Source of the DNA: Spinellus fusiger
Taxonomy: Eukaryota > Mucoromycota > Mucoromycetes > Mucorales > Phycomycetaceae
Reading direction: 5' to 3'
Assembly (NCBI GenBank): GCA_025094145.1
Contig: JALLLS010000042.1
Coordinates: forward strand, 239,707-303,706
DNA: 64,000 nt
A model generated the notes under the pieces. It was not told the DNA's origin. It saw only the letters and a program-made list of their open reading frames with translations, and did not search any database. Of the stretch, positions 47,757-59,617 are shown one piece after another. A program made the position numbers and the translations under genes. How positions within the stretch are numbered: the stretch's first letter is position 1; each line of letters starts with the position of its first letter.

Positions 47757-47987
47757 ATGATGGACACAAGTTACTTGCAGAAAATTAGAAAAATACAAAT
47801 AGAAAAAAAGGAAACAGAACTAGCTAAAAGAAAAAGGAAAAATAAGAGAAACAGAAAGAAAGGTAAATGTACACTAGACTATGACATGTCTTCGTTTTCG
47901 CGGATAAGGGTGGTGAGGAGGGATCGAGCACGTTCAGTGACGGTGGAAGAAAGGAAAGGAGAGTTGTGGAAATGGCTGGCTCAATAA
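47757..47987 (+). CDS. Small basic ORF, doubtful
   Basis: 76-residue frame from ATG, with a very Lys/Arg-rich first half (KRKRKNKRNRKK) and a tail ending GELWKWLAQ. A GT donor-like AAAGGTAAATG lies inside, so it may be an exon border. No family recognised; it could be a transposon remnant or chance. Confidence 0.25.
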   Translation: MMDTSYLQKIRKIQIEKKETELAKRKRKNKRNRKKGKCTLDYDMSSFSRIRVVRRDRARSVTVEERKGELWKWLAQ

Positions 47988-48119
47988 CCATAACTGAGGT
48001 TGTTATCTATTGCTCTCAGTTAATATCATTATTAATAATAATAATAATAAGCGCCGCCAAAGATAAATAAAACCTGAGCTTCTTTACCACAATTGTTTAC
48101 ACTCCAATCTCATAAAAAA

Positions 48120-48345
48120 TGCCTTGATGTATCTGTAAACGTATGCTTCGAATTAGTAAGTTGGTGACTTGGTGTTTGATTCTGTATCCTAATTGTAATG
48201 TCTTGATGAACTTGTAAACAGATGCTCCAGACTTGATAATTGGTACCGGATTCCGTCTACTATCTGCTGTGCCTTGGTGAATCTGTAAACAAATGCTTTG
48301 AATAAGTAAGTTGGTGACTTAGTGTCAGGTTTTGTTTAAAGGCTC
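48120..48345. repeat. Three imperfect tandem units of about 75 bp
   Basis: Units start at 48120, 48199 and 48270 with TGYCTTGATG, share CTGTAAACRNATGCT, and two of the three share AAGTTGGTGACTT. Non-coding. Confidence 0.75.
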
Positions 48346-49824
48346 TAAAAAGAACAAAAAATTATGCATTTCTAACTTGTCATCATTTCTTCTTTAGATA
48401 TAGCTAATCATCATACCACTGACGACCACTGGGCTACTAGGACATCAAATGCAACAGATTGAAATCTTTTTTTTTACTATACTAATTTTCATTTGAACAA
48501 ATCTTCTTGATTCCTGGCAATGTATTTTTTTTCTATTCACTACTCGTTCACATCAGTTTCTGTCGAAAGTGGCATGGGTTACCAACATTTTATATAATGC
48601 ATTATGATTCTCGCTTCAAATACAACTACACAACTTGGTACCTTATTTTTATTATGTGGGTATATTGAATAAAGCATAATTTGTGACGCATACAATCGAT
48701 TCCTCATAAATATCCTTAGTGGATTTTGCATATGTTGTGTCTTATTTGAATAGAAATAAAATCTGTATTATGCATTTTGGCAAAAGGAGAAAAGGAAAGT
48801 TAGTAAATTTTATTTCCTGACATGCAGAATATTTTATTTGAAATATGAGCAATAATTCTCTCTGAACATGTACACAAAACATGTGAAATAAGTGCATTAT
48901 GAGTTATCATTATATTACATTAGACCAAAACATGGATGATCACTGTTTATAAGTTGAATGCTAGTACTTGAGAGTCTACTGAGGTTTTATATTCTCTTTA
49001 TTCTTTATTCTTTATTAGAAACTTAGTAGATTAAATGCTTAAACTATTATTTTTTTCTTAGTAAAACTATCCATTGCAGTCATAGAAGCATGCAATACTA
49101 TAGTTTTGATGATCTTCGTCTTATGCTAATATAAATTATATACACCTTCCCTCACTATTACTTTGATTCTTTCTTGCTTGTTAATGTTTTCAATTCCTAC
49201 CATTAAGATGATAAGTGTTGTAGTCAAATTGACAATATTACAAAGAGATCACTAAATCATCTTTCTTCAATAGCCCATTCAAGCTAAGCCATTAAGTATC
49301 TTTGTCTACTGAGCTAATCATCAATAAACAGGTATATATAAATAATGATCAAAGATCCCTAGTTTACACTGACATGTTCATTTTGTATTAACAGACTTCA
49401 AATCATTTCAAATAAAATTATTATATTTTTGAATCTGATGAGTTTCTTTTAAATTTAGCAGCAATACATATTGGACATGTATGATGTCTCAGTTTTGGTA
49501 ATATCTTTTTCTATCTGATACTCTTTTCATGTCCAAGTCTTTTATAATATGCTTGTCATGTTTTTCTTTAGCACTCTATAGGGTTAGATAATCATGTTAT
49601 CATAGCATTATTTATAAATAAATAAATAAAAAGCCTTTTATTGTGTTGATTTTAACCGTGAAATCAGCAACAGGTTAAAGAATAACCGATTATTTATCCT
49701 TTTATTTAAAAGAACTGCTTGTTGTAATTTGACTTATTTCTACTGAAGAAGTACAAATAGAAAAGAGAAACAAACAAAAAGACTACACATAGAAAGAGAA
49801 AGAGAAAAAGAGACCTTCAGACCA
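48346..49824. other. AT-rich intergenic region, no gene seen
   Basis: About 1.5 kb of AT-rich sequence between the transposon block and nicotianamine synthase. No open frame resembles a protein and no terminal repeats or tRNA were found. The last 150 bp should hold the 3' UTR of the minus-strand gene. Confidence 0.5.
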
Positions 49825-50736
49825 TTAGTACCGTCTAGCCACTATGATTGAGTTTACAACATCATTGTATGGATCTACGTTTGCCAATGTCTGGAATCCA
49901 CACTGATTGACTTGGTAAGGGCTAATAGAGGAATAGAGTATTTTCCGCAACGAGTGAGCACTCCGCACAAGTACCAAGGCACCTGGTTTCATGCTACTGG
50001 CAATACATTTCAAAAAAGACATCTTCTCTTGTGGATTTTCGCCCACCAAGGCAGCAAGAACAACAATATCAGCATGTCTGTAATCATAAGCTGTGGCATC
50101 CATTTCATGATATTCAAGTTGATTTTCCATCTCGAGTTTTTGAGTCAGTTGACGGGCAGCCACAATAGCATCTACATCTTTATCAATATTGTCAATCTTT
50201 TGTATTTTTCTGCACTGCAGGGCCATGAGAATAGAAGACAGGGGAAGGGGTCCACATCCAACAAATACAATGCGGTCCATGTTAGCTTCTAGACCTTGGA
50301 GTGTATTGAGTTCAAGACAAGCTAGCTGGTAGTAATTGTCGTAGTATACAAAATGAGACAAAATCTGTCGCTTGTTATTTAAATTTCCTTGCATATGCAC
50401 CAGTTTTCTACACCAAAACACCTCCAAATGGTACTCGGCAACAGAGCACAAGGCTCTCAAAGGCTCCATGATGGTTTGTAAAGAAGGACATTCAAGTACA
50501 AAGTCAACCAGCCATGTCTCATAGGTTATAATACATATTTGAACAAGTTTCTTAAATAATGCATTGATGTTTTCACTGGGACAAAAAGAAGAGGCGTCTG
50601 ACAGTTGTTGATAGATGGAATTGACTCTTTCTACCAGGACAAGGGCCTCTTGTATAGACCTAGGATCCGTTTCCATTGTGGGTTTTCGTTTGATGGTAAT
50701 GGAAGAAGAGCATTGACTCCAGTTGCAATGGTCCAT
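49825..50736 (-). CDS. NAS: Nicotianamine synthase
   Basis: Condenses S-adenosylmethionine molecules to make nicotianamine, a chelator of iron, zinc, nickel and copper. Single exon. From the ATG at 50736 it gives 303 residues, close to the size of known NAS; the open frame extends to an ATG at 50859 with an unlikely hydrophobic leader, and a third ATG is at 50676. The Rossmann SAM-binding motif VFVGCGPLPLSSILMALQ (middle of the protein) matches the GSGPLP motif of the family. IDKDVDAIVAARQL (acidic end of strand 2), EYHEMDATAYDY and ADIVVLAALVG follow in the right order. Two short upstream elements (IQEALVLVERVNSIYQQLSD and the ECPSL...EPLRALC segment) fit the family's helical N-terminal part. 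Confidence 0.88.
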   Translation of the reverse strand: MDHCNWSQCSSSITIKRKPTMETDPRSIQEALVLVERVNSIYQQLSDASSFCPSENINALFKKLVQICIITYETWLVDFVLECPSLQTIMEPLRALCSVAEYHLEVFWCRKLVHMQGNLNNKRQILSHFVYYDNYYQLACLELNTLQGLEANMDRIVFVGCGPLPLSSILMALQCRKIQKIDNIDKDVDAIVAARQLTQKLEMENQLEYHEMDATAYDYRHADIVVLAALVGENPQEKMSFLKCIASSMKPGALVLVRSAHSLRKILYSSISPYQVNQCGFQTLANVDPYNDVVNSIIVARRY

Positions 50737-51389
50737 TTTGTCAGAGATCAGGGTGTACGTCATGAACAGATATACGAGTAAAGATGAATTGAAAATATGA
50801 GTCGATAAATGTTGCTCTAAGTCCAGTAGATAGAGTGTAAAAAGACTGACAAAAGTCATTGATTAATAGTATTTTCTCTTTTTATTTCTTACGTGTGCTT
50901 CTTCTGTTCCAGAGAAAATCATTTCAAAGACCTGTCTATTTTAAGGTAAGAAGGGTCTTTTTCGTATACTTTGTCTTATGATCAAAGATCTGCCACGGTA
51001 CTACAATGTAATCTAGCAGTAAGAGAAAGAGATTTCCTTCCATATTATACTCAGTCCCAGTAGCAGACACCCAAACATGTATACACACCCACAGAGAAAG
51101 AAAAAAAGAGAGAAGCGTAGGCTCAATGCTTGGTTTATATGTGCAAGTAAATAAATAATGTAGAAATAAAATAAAATGAAAAATACAGAAATAGAGCAAT
51201 AGAAAAAAGAATAGAAAAATAAAAATAAAAAGTACTGATACCGCTCAATATCTACTTGTAAGAGCTCTCAAGCAAGTAGGTAAGTGTAGATTAAAGAAGG
51301 TCTATAAAGCAAATCACCCATTCAACTAAGGATTCACTCAATACAAAAAGAATAAATAAATAAAAGAATAAGCATAAGAGTTCATTTCG
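50737..51389. other. Intergenic region between kinase and NAS genes
   Basis: AT-rich. Both flanking genes are on the minus strand, so this holds the NAS promoter and the kinase 3' UTR. No other gene recognised. Confidence 0.5.
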
Positions 51390-53554
51390 TCACACAATTT
51401 CTGGATGACTTCTCTCTCTATGAGAATGGCTGTCATGACCCATCCCTGAATTAACAATGCTCTTACGATCACGCTCTCTACGTTCTCGGAAGCTACGTGT
51501 GCTCTGTTTCTTGCGGATACCATGCAATGACATGGCATACTCCTCGCTTAAGCTAGCTGAGTTTGGGTTCAATGGGCTCCCTGTCAGTGTCATGGTCATG
51601 GACTGAGAATGAGGAGGATGCGGCGATACCAACTGAGATTGGCCCTGATGGTGTTTGCTATGAAGTGTCCCAAGACTGCGACGCTTCAATGACCCACTGG
51701 CGGCATCCATGCCATTTGCTGACAAGTGACTTGTGGAGGCTGCTCTGTTCAGGCCACGCCAAGTACTACTCGGTGCCTCTTGGTGAGAGGCTAGGCTCTG
51801 GCTATGAAGATGGGCTGGCAGTAAGTGAGGGGAGGAAGCCTCTTCCTGTTGCCATACTGCCATGGTAGTTGAGATACGCTTAATGGGTAATAGATCGCCT
51901 TGATCTGCACCTTCAAATGCTGGTTTGACCCAGTCGGGTGGATCTCCTACTGTCATTTTAATAGGATCCTTAAACCCTTCATAACGCTCAAAGATAGTAA
52001 AGTCGAAATTTTTGAATTTCTCTTGGATCCATTGTAAATCCCGTTCTCGTTTCGCAAGCTGACTCTGTTCCATGCCATGTTTGGGGGTTTTGTTGCGGGG
52101 GAGCTTCCTTGACTGCATAGAGAGACTGTTTGGATCATGTAGCTGTTCTTCTAAATCATAGGAAACCTCAAAGTTATTCTGATCTGAGGGGGGTTGGAAG
52201 GATGGGACAAGAGATTTAGATTCCAAACATCGCCAGTCAATAGAGCGAAAAAAAGGATGGCGGACAAGAGCTGTCCAACCTGCATCATCCTGTCCAAGAC
52301 GCTTCGAAGGATCTAGTTCCAGAAACTTAAGGGGTGAGGGGACTATTATTATAGGTTCGAGTCATTACCCCTTGGATAGCAGCCAAACATTCACCCGAGA
52401 CTCTTCGATCATTTGTTGGGTAATGGACATAGCCTCTTCGAATAGCTATTCTTAACTCGTCACTCGTTTCATACTCAAAGGGTCTCTATTGAAAGAAGAA
52501 GAAAAAGAAGGAGCAGTTGTGAGTTTTTTAGTTCATCTGTTGTTGCTGACGAGTTGTTCATGAGGATAGTTACTCTTCCATAGACACATTCATAAAGAGT
52601 CACTCCAAGACTCCACCAATCTACAGCCTCATTATAACCAGTGCCCTTGTAGATTTCAGGTGCTGTACAATGGATAAGTTACAGGTGATAGACATCTATC
52701 TCTATTTATCAAAGATTCTTCTCATTACCCATATAATAAGCTGTGCCAGAACTAGAGTTTAGCAGTCGATGTACATGAAGATGAGTGGCTACATTGAAAT
52801 CAGCTAGATGAACATGTCCCCTGCTATCCATAAGAATATTCTGAGGCTTTACATCTCTGATAGATGTATACCGACATTAAAGAGAATCCCCATTTTTTTA
52901 GGACGAGAGGTTTGTAGATAGGTAGAGGGAGAGGCTTACCGATGTACTACACGATTAAAATGAAGGTACTTGATAGCAGATGCCAATTCAGCAAACCATA
53001 GCCGAAGAACATCCTCTGAAAATGTCTGTCTTGAAATATGATAGTGAAGATCACCTCCTAGCCTATACCACAGTAGATGTGTAGACAAAGTCAGTGATAT
53101 AGATGCATACATATCTACAATAAGAGAAAGAGTAGGTGTGCCCATCATTTCCCTGCAAATACCACCCTGGTCCACCTTCTCCACTTACATCAAGTCTGTG
53201 ACCATGTACATATAATCATTGTCTTGAAATGCAAAACGAAGCCGACATAAGAAGGGATGATCTAGTTGCTCTAGAATAGTCCGTTCTCGCACCACATTGA
53301 GTACTGCATCCATATGTATACATTCTTCCTTGCTAATGTACTTTAATGCGTACAATTTATGCATTTCTCTGTGTTCAACAATGCGCACCTACTCAAACAA
53401 GCAAGCAATTCTTGGCCATGTGAATAGACACGTTCATAACTTTTATGTTTTAATCGTCACACCCAAGTTGTATGTCAATAAAACGCACCTTTCCAAATGT
53501 ACCGCGTCCAACTATCCGCATGAGCTTGAAATGCGAGAGATGAACTGTAGACAT
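51390..53554 (-). CDS. AGC-family Ser/Thr kinase, YANK/STK32-like
   Basis: Protein kinase of the AGC group. Seven exons keep frame: 53554-53489, 53388-53189, 53062-52940, 52856-52729, 52662-52574, 52485-52369 and 52325-51390, giving 552 residues. Motifs: glycine loop [10 protein letters not shown] (residues 15-24), YALKYISK (ATP Lys), [29 protein letters not shown] (catalytic loop), LADFNVA (DFN in place of DFG), GTAYYMAPEIY and [11 protein letters not shown]. The extension with HPFF, IDW and the [18 protein letters not shown] segment is typical of YANK kinases. The tail is Ser/Arg-rich. The start is ATG 53554; an alternative N-terminal exon (about 53750-53670) can be spliced in frame to the same point. 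Confidence 0.9.
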
Positions 53555-54238
53555 GACAAGGAGAATGATAATGACAATGATATTGACATGGAGGGTGGTA
53601 TTGATAGTGATGTATTTATGTATTTATAAACAGAAAATATATCAACAAGAGAGTATTTCATTACCCTGTTCTTTATCGTCATCTGCATGAGTAGACGCAC
53701 TACCAAGGGCAGATGCTAACAGTCCAGACAGAAACCGAATGTTGCTTAGTGGAGAGTGGAAAGAGGGGAATCGAGTGTGGTGGCTGTGGTGGTTGTGGTG
53801 GTTGCAGTGGTTGGGGGAAGAAAGTGCTGACAGTGGAGCGTACACTTGGAGTGGGAGATATTTCGGAAATAGCAGCAGAAAAGAGGGAATTTCAAAATGA
53901 AAAAAATAAATAAAAAGTTTAAATGCAAATCCCAATGCCCAGACAAAGCAAGAGTGAAAACACAAAGGCATTTCATTGTTTGATATTTTATAGACAATGA
54001 TGCCCAATCAATAGAACAAGAAATGCATAGGAAAAGATCAGTGAATGGGGAGTCTTATCCAAGGCCCACACCTAGAATGACTCATTTCTGCACTAGAAAA
54101 TTAAGACAGAAGCAAAAGCAACTTCTTTGATTCTGAGCAAACTTCTCAGTCACATTTCTCACTTGCCAGCACCCACTCTTTTATTTGTATTTGGAGTGGT
54201 ATTAATATTCTCAGCTTTTCCACTCTCTATTCTCTTCA
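53555..54238. promoter_or_regulatory. Shared upstream region of divergent kinase and ATP10 genes
   Basis: 684 bp between two divergent start codons. It contains a GGTGGTTGTGGTGG-rich stretch (about 53778-53815). Part may be a 5' exon of the kinase. No specific promoter element can be assigned. Confidence 0.45.
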
Positions 54239-55443
54239 ATGTCACTACCTAGGCTTCTTCCTCAACAACTGGCACTTTTGGCTGCAGGCAGTAGAGCAGC
54301 AGGCGTACGGTGGCTGTCTACAGTCATTCCTCCCAACTCGCCTCCCAAACAGGAGCCCGGGTTCTTCAGACAGCCTCCTCCTGTTATAGGGGCACTTGAT
54401 CCTCCTACTGTAGACAGAGGGACCTGGCTTCAAAAGGGAAAACAGAAGCTGAGAGATATGACTGACTATGACAAGGCGTTTCTTGCTCATGCTAATCAAC
54501 GTCGCCACTTGTGAGTTGTAGTGTAGTGTAGTGTAGTGTAGTGTAGTGTAATATACTATATAAAATACTCCTTTCTTATATATACACCCCACACCAGAGT
54601 AGAGGAAGCTACAAAGTCCTATTTTGCAGATGCTCATGGTAACAGAATATCCTTTATATCAACGATCCCACTCAACCACCCCCTGTAGAAATGAGAAAGC
54701 ACAACGGAAAAATGTACCAAGCTTCTCCTAAGCTCATCAAGACAGAGGTATCTTGCAATGAATCTCGACGTTGATTAAAAAGCAAGGGGTACTTAGAAAG
54801 CAGGGTATATGCCAGACTTTAAAGGCACACTCCTCAACAAACAGTCTGTGCACACCACAGATCTGTTGGTAAACAAGATCTCTCTCATGTCTTTTGTGTA
54901 TGCAAAATTTGGCGAGGTAAAGGAGCATGGGCGCATAATCATTGTGTATAGCTGATCCATCATGAGCAGGGTCATGTCAGTTCATTTGTGGACCCATTCT
55001 TAAGCAAGTTCAAAGACACTAAGGATGTTCAAATTGTAGAGGTAGAGTCACTCTAGTGTTTCTTGTTGATTACTGAACAGAGGGTGTATTAGCTCAATGT
55101 ACAAGAGAATCTTCTCAAGCAGCTGGTGTTGAAGGCATTTGTACCTAGTATTCGTAGAAACTTGCCTGAAGAACGTAAGGTAAGGTGTTGACATGAGAAG
55201 AGGGGCATAGACTGACACTAGAGTGTTTATTAGGAGAATTACGTTCTTCTTCTCAAAGACATCACTAGAATACGTAAGAAACTCGATATGACCAACCAGT
55301 ACATTGGCTATGTCTTTTTAGTGGATGAGAAATGCAGAATCCGATGGTTTGCTCATGGTGAAGCCACTCCAGAAGAGACCAGCAATTTGTTAGGCATGAC
55401 AGAGTATTTGAATGAGCAGCGTATCAAGGCATTGAAGCCATAG
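54239..55443 (+). CDS. ATP10: Mitochondrial ATP synthase assembly factor Atp10
   Basis: Inner-membrane factor needed to assemble the F0 sector, acting with subunit 6. Seven exons keep frame: 54239-54510, 54598-54638, 54689-54747, 54797-54916, 54970-55041, 55093-55179 and 55234-55443, giving 286 residues. The N-terminus is an Arg/Leu-rich mitochondrial presequence (MSLPRLLPQQLALLAAGSRA, then RWLST). The body has GYMPDFKGTLLNKQS, SLMSFVYAKFGE, VQIVELNVQENLLKQ and the family-typical C-terminus YIGYVFLVDEKCRIRWFAHG followed by ATPEE. Apparent stops in unspliced sequence disappear once the 50-53-nt introns are removed, so this is not a pseudogene. The repeated GTGTA block after 54517 is intronic. 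Confidence 0.9.
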
Positions 55444-55540
55444 AAGAGATATCGCAGACAAATTCAACAAATGATGATAGACTGCAACAGTATTGTAATA
55501 AAAATGTACACTTCATTCGACCGTACTCTTTTCTTATCGT

Positions 55541-57694
55541 TTATTTTTTGCTAAGTTGATCTATCTTTTGCACCAATTCAATGGTCTGAAGTTTATACAT
55601 TTCTTTGACATCATCAAGGTCAGCCTTAAGTTCCTCTACTTGTTCAGTACGCTCTCCTAACATTTCCAAAGAAGCCTGGTATCTATACACAAAGAAATAA
55701 GAAAGAGCAGGGAGGGGGAGAGACCTGCCTTTGATTTAGTACTTGGTATTGCTGTTCAATGTCTTGTGTTCTTTTTGTTTCTTTACGCCTGTATTAAAGA
55801 AAGGTGAATGAGATGAACAGACACACTGTTCCACTTACAGTTTGTCCAGTTCAAGAGACATCGTAAGCATCTCTTCAGAGAGTTCATCTTTAGCACATAA
55901 TAAGTATCATTGTTTATAGTAATAATAGCTTGGTACAAGCCCATGTTTTCCTTTTGTCTATTTACCTCGTGATTGTTGGGTACTTTGTAACTGTGTCTGA
56001 TAAAAACTAATCTGATTTTCCAATTGGCGTGTTGTTGCTTCCAGACGCTCTACACGAATGGTAGAAGCAATAGGATAATGGCCAGACACTCCAATGTAGC
56101 TGCCATCAAGACTAGACCGTGCACTCATAGCTGGACTTGCCGACTATAGAATAGATATATAGATATATAGGTATATAGGTATCAATTCATATTGACACAA
56201 GAGTTATGCTTTACCTCTCTCCTACGTGGTGGTGATGGTTTTCTATCTTTGCCTTTGTCCTCATGGCCATTCTCCATTTGCTTAGCATCAGCCTCTTCGT
56301 TTGTTTTGTTCATCTCTTTTCCCAAAGAAGAGTAACCTGCAAAGGATTTCAATGGCTGAGAACGATCGGCCATAGTGCTGATCTCCCACTGTCTCTTCTC
56401 TTCTTGGATTTTCTCTCTCAGTAGCTTTTGGTATTGCTTCTTAACACTCTCTGCTGATTTCTCAGCCTGTACTTCATTCTCAATGCATTGCTGGTTCAAC
56501 TGCTCTATTTGATGCTTCAATGTTAGTGTAGTCGTCTTGTGTTGCTCCACTTGAGAAGAAAGAGCCTCCTTTTCCTTTCTCTCCTCTGACAGTTCATTCT
56601 GGATCTTCTGAAGTCGCTCATTCTAAAGGATAAATGCGTTAAAAGACACTCTGGGTATTCATTCTTTATCGTTTGATACTTACAGTAGTAGAGAAGAGTG
56701 CATTGGCCTCTTGTAATTTCTCAAGATCCTCTTGACGGTCTATCTGTGCTGCCTTGAGCTTCAAGATGGCACTATACACCATATCCATCATTATTAGGCT
56801 CTTCATCTTTTCTCACTTACTTTTGTTCTGCCTGATCACGATTCTTGTTAGCCATGGCACACTGGAGTTTAAGATCCTCCACTTGTTGTAGCAGAGTAGC
56901 ATTGGCTTCTTCCACGCCATCCCCCATAGCCTCCATCTTTGCTTCAACGTACTGTAATCGTTGTCTTGATTCCTAGACATGGGTTGATACTCTTTTCATT
57001 CTCTTGAAGTAGGGGCCTTTATGTAGACACCAACTACTTACATGGATCTCTTGGCGTAGGCTCTCTTCACGATCACCCAGCTGCTGTTCCTGGCTTTGTA
57101 ATGCGATTTGGAGATCACGTATCTATACAGAGCACTGTATTCAATAAATAAATAAATACACACTAAGCCCTACCTCCTTTTTCAATTGTGTTTCCATAGT
57201 TAATGCCTCTTCTTTGGTTTTGGAGAGCTCTTTGTACAGTCTATCGTTGGCCTTGATCTGATAAAGAATAGTAATGAGTGATTGGAAAGTCAAAGAGAAA
57301 AGAGAACAGAAAAGACTTACTTCTTTTTCTAGAGTGGCAGCATGGACTTGTTCTGAGTCTGCTTTTACTTTCGCTCGTTCTTCTTCCAGGCCTTGTAGGG
57401 TTATATCTAATGTAGCCTATTAGAACAAAAAGAAAAGAAAAAGAAACATAAATAAGTGGGATAAACATAGGGGTGAGGATACACACCTGTGTCTTTGTAT
57501 GTTGTTCTTTGGAGAGTAAGGCTTCTGATTCCAACCGATTGATATGCTTTGTCTGTTGTTCTGTCATGTCGGATAGCACCTTGATAGACTCTTTGCCACC
57601 CAACACAGACATGTCAAGACATAAATAAAGGATTCTATCTCTAGGTTTCGTATTCTATGGATAGATCCACACTTATAACTACAACTAGGGAAAA

Positions 57695-57727
<33 letters not shown>

Positions 57728-59008
57728 AAGAAGAAAAAACATCCAACTACCTTGTAATCTCTTTTCTACTTCTACTGTCTTTGTGATCTTGGCATTAGCT
57801 TCTTGTAGATCCAAAAGACTCTTTTCATGCTTCTTCTGAATTTCTGCCACAGTCTTATCCACTTCTATCTTTTCACTTCTCAGTTTCTTAATAGTCGTAG
57901 TATGCTTGAACTCATTCTTGGATAGTTTTTCTCCTTCTCTTAGCAATCCTTGCACTTGCTCCTCTTTTAATGCCATTTGCTGTTTCAATTCTTCAATCGT
58001 GGATTCCAGTTTCTTTGTGAATTTGTTGATCAAGGAAGATGATGATGAGGAAGATGTCAATGGGCTAGAGTGTTGTGCTGCCTTTAGTTGAACTTGGACT
58101 TGGTTGAGTAGTGTCTGGGTTGTTTCTTGGGAGTGCTGTGCTTGGTGGAGTTGGTCATGAAGACTGGCAATGGTTTCCATGGCTTGAAGGAGTTGCTTTT
58201 CGCGCTGTTCAAGGATTTTCCCACCTTCGAGAGAAGTAGAGGAAGAGGGAGGGGATGTGGGAGAAATGACTTCAGCAACAGCAGTATCAGCAACAGCCTT
58301 TGCAACAGCAGTATCAGTCGTATCTTCAACATCAGTTGTAGTAGCATCAGTTGTAGTAGCAGCAGTAGTGGCATCAGTAACATTGGCAGTGTCTGTGAGT
58401 GTAGAAGATGTGTCTTGAGATACTGACTTCTTTACAGAAGAAAGTCGAAGATCTGTCTCACTAGTCTCTTGCTGAATAAGTGCTGGAGAAGGTGGAAGTA
58501 CTGAGAGACTAGATACCTCAGGCATGGTTGGAAGACTAGGTGGACTGTGGGCTGTAGCTGCTTTCTCCTGAAGAACAGCAGCAAGGCGTGCAGAAATATC
58601 ACTCGAAGGACTTCCAGGCAATGAAGAGGCACTTCGAGTGGTAGGTGGTCTTGCTGTTGTTTTCTTTTCCAGTGTCATTGAAGTTGTGTTTTTAATAGGT
58701 GGTCTTTTGGGTCGTTGCATGGTAGTGACTGCACCTGTCATTGGATCGATGAAGGTCTCGGTTTCCATCGTATCTGAATCTATTCATTGTTGTTGTTGTT
58801 GTTGTTGTTGTTTTGTACTGTAGATAAGTCAATAGGTTCCTCTTTTTATGAATTTTCTGTTTCTGTCTACTTTACCATAGTGGCCTTGTTTTAATGATGT
58901 ATCATTTTGTTCACGAAGAGAGTCAAAGGTAGTTTCTACATTGGAGATTGCCTGCTTTAACAAACCACCCCAACGAGTACCGTCTGTTGATCCAAAGAAT
59001 CCACTCAT
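55541..59008 (-). CDS. TMF1/Sgm1-like golgin, long coiled-coil protein
   Basis: Golgi-associated tethering protein family (TMF in animals, Sgm1 in yeast) that binds Rab6/Ypt6. The start is ATG 59008 (SGFFGSTDGTRWGGLLKQAI), with the aromatic N-terminus typical of TMF. The first intron (58871-58780) contains a (TTG)9 run; exon 2 (58779-57751) carries a Ser/Thr-rich region and then the TMF DNA-binding-type coiled coil (EEQVQGLLREGEKLSKNE, then IKKLRSEK). Further short exons to 55541 are coiled coil throughout and end with EMLGERTEQVEELKAD and VKEMYKLQ, the C-terminal TMF domain that binds Ypt6. At least ten exons; only the first two and the last are fixed here. The last coding exon ends 98 bp from the convergent ATP10 stop. 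Confidence 0.87.
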
Positions 59009-59617
59009 GTCTACCAAGAGTATCTTCTGAATATAAAAATAGTTATCCCAGTGACTATAGAGAGTACAACCAGAGGCAAGGGTGTTAAAAGAGCAAGACG
59101 CTTTTGTCTCTCTTTCTCTCTCTACAGCCTGGGTTTAGAACTTAGACAAGAATAGCAGTAAAATCCCACAGGGCTATTGTATGACGGTCTTCGGAATAAA
59201 GAGATATCGGAAATTTAAATATTATTTCCGACAGTGGGCTGCCATCCAAACTGAAATAGGAGAGTGAAATATAGAAAGAAGGGTTTAAATACTTCTTAAT
59301 CCTATTGACCCAAGGATTCTTTATTGTTGAAATGATTCTCTAATAGGCAGTACATTTATAACATAAATCCACAACAATAACGAGAAAGATGGAGTATATT
59401 TTGATAAGGTATATATTAAGATTGCAAACAAAACACTTATTGTTCTACATAGTCAACCCATTGCCTTGTAAAGAGAGGGGACAAAAGACGTTTATTTTTC
59501 AACCCCACGCATGGCCCTCAGTGCTGTGACTGTGAAAAGAGGACTGCCTTGGAGATACTACTGTGCGTCTATTTTTTCACCCTTCTTTTGTGCCCGCCTC
59601 ACTGCTTATAAAGCAGA
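59009..59617. promoter_or_regulatory. Shared upstream region of divergent TMF and MRS2 genes
   Basis: 609 bp between divergent start codons. A CTCTCTTTCTCTCTCT pyrimidine tract lies near 59107-59125. An open frame from 59511 overlaps the MRS2 start in another frame and is considered a shadow. No specific site can be assigned. Confidence 0.45.

Noticed and set aside
54239..55443. ATP10 as a pseudogene because of several in-frame stops
   Set aside because: All stops fall in introns. With introns at 54511-54597, 54639-54688, 54748-54796, 54917-54969, 55042-55092 and 55180-55233 the frame is open throughout.
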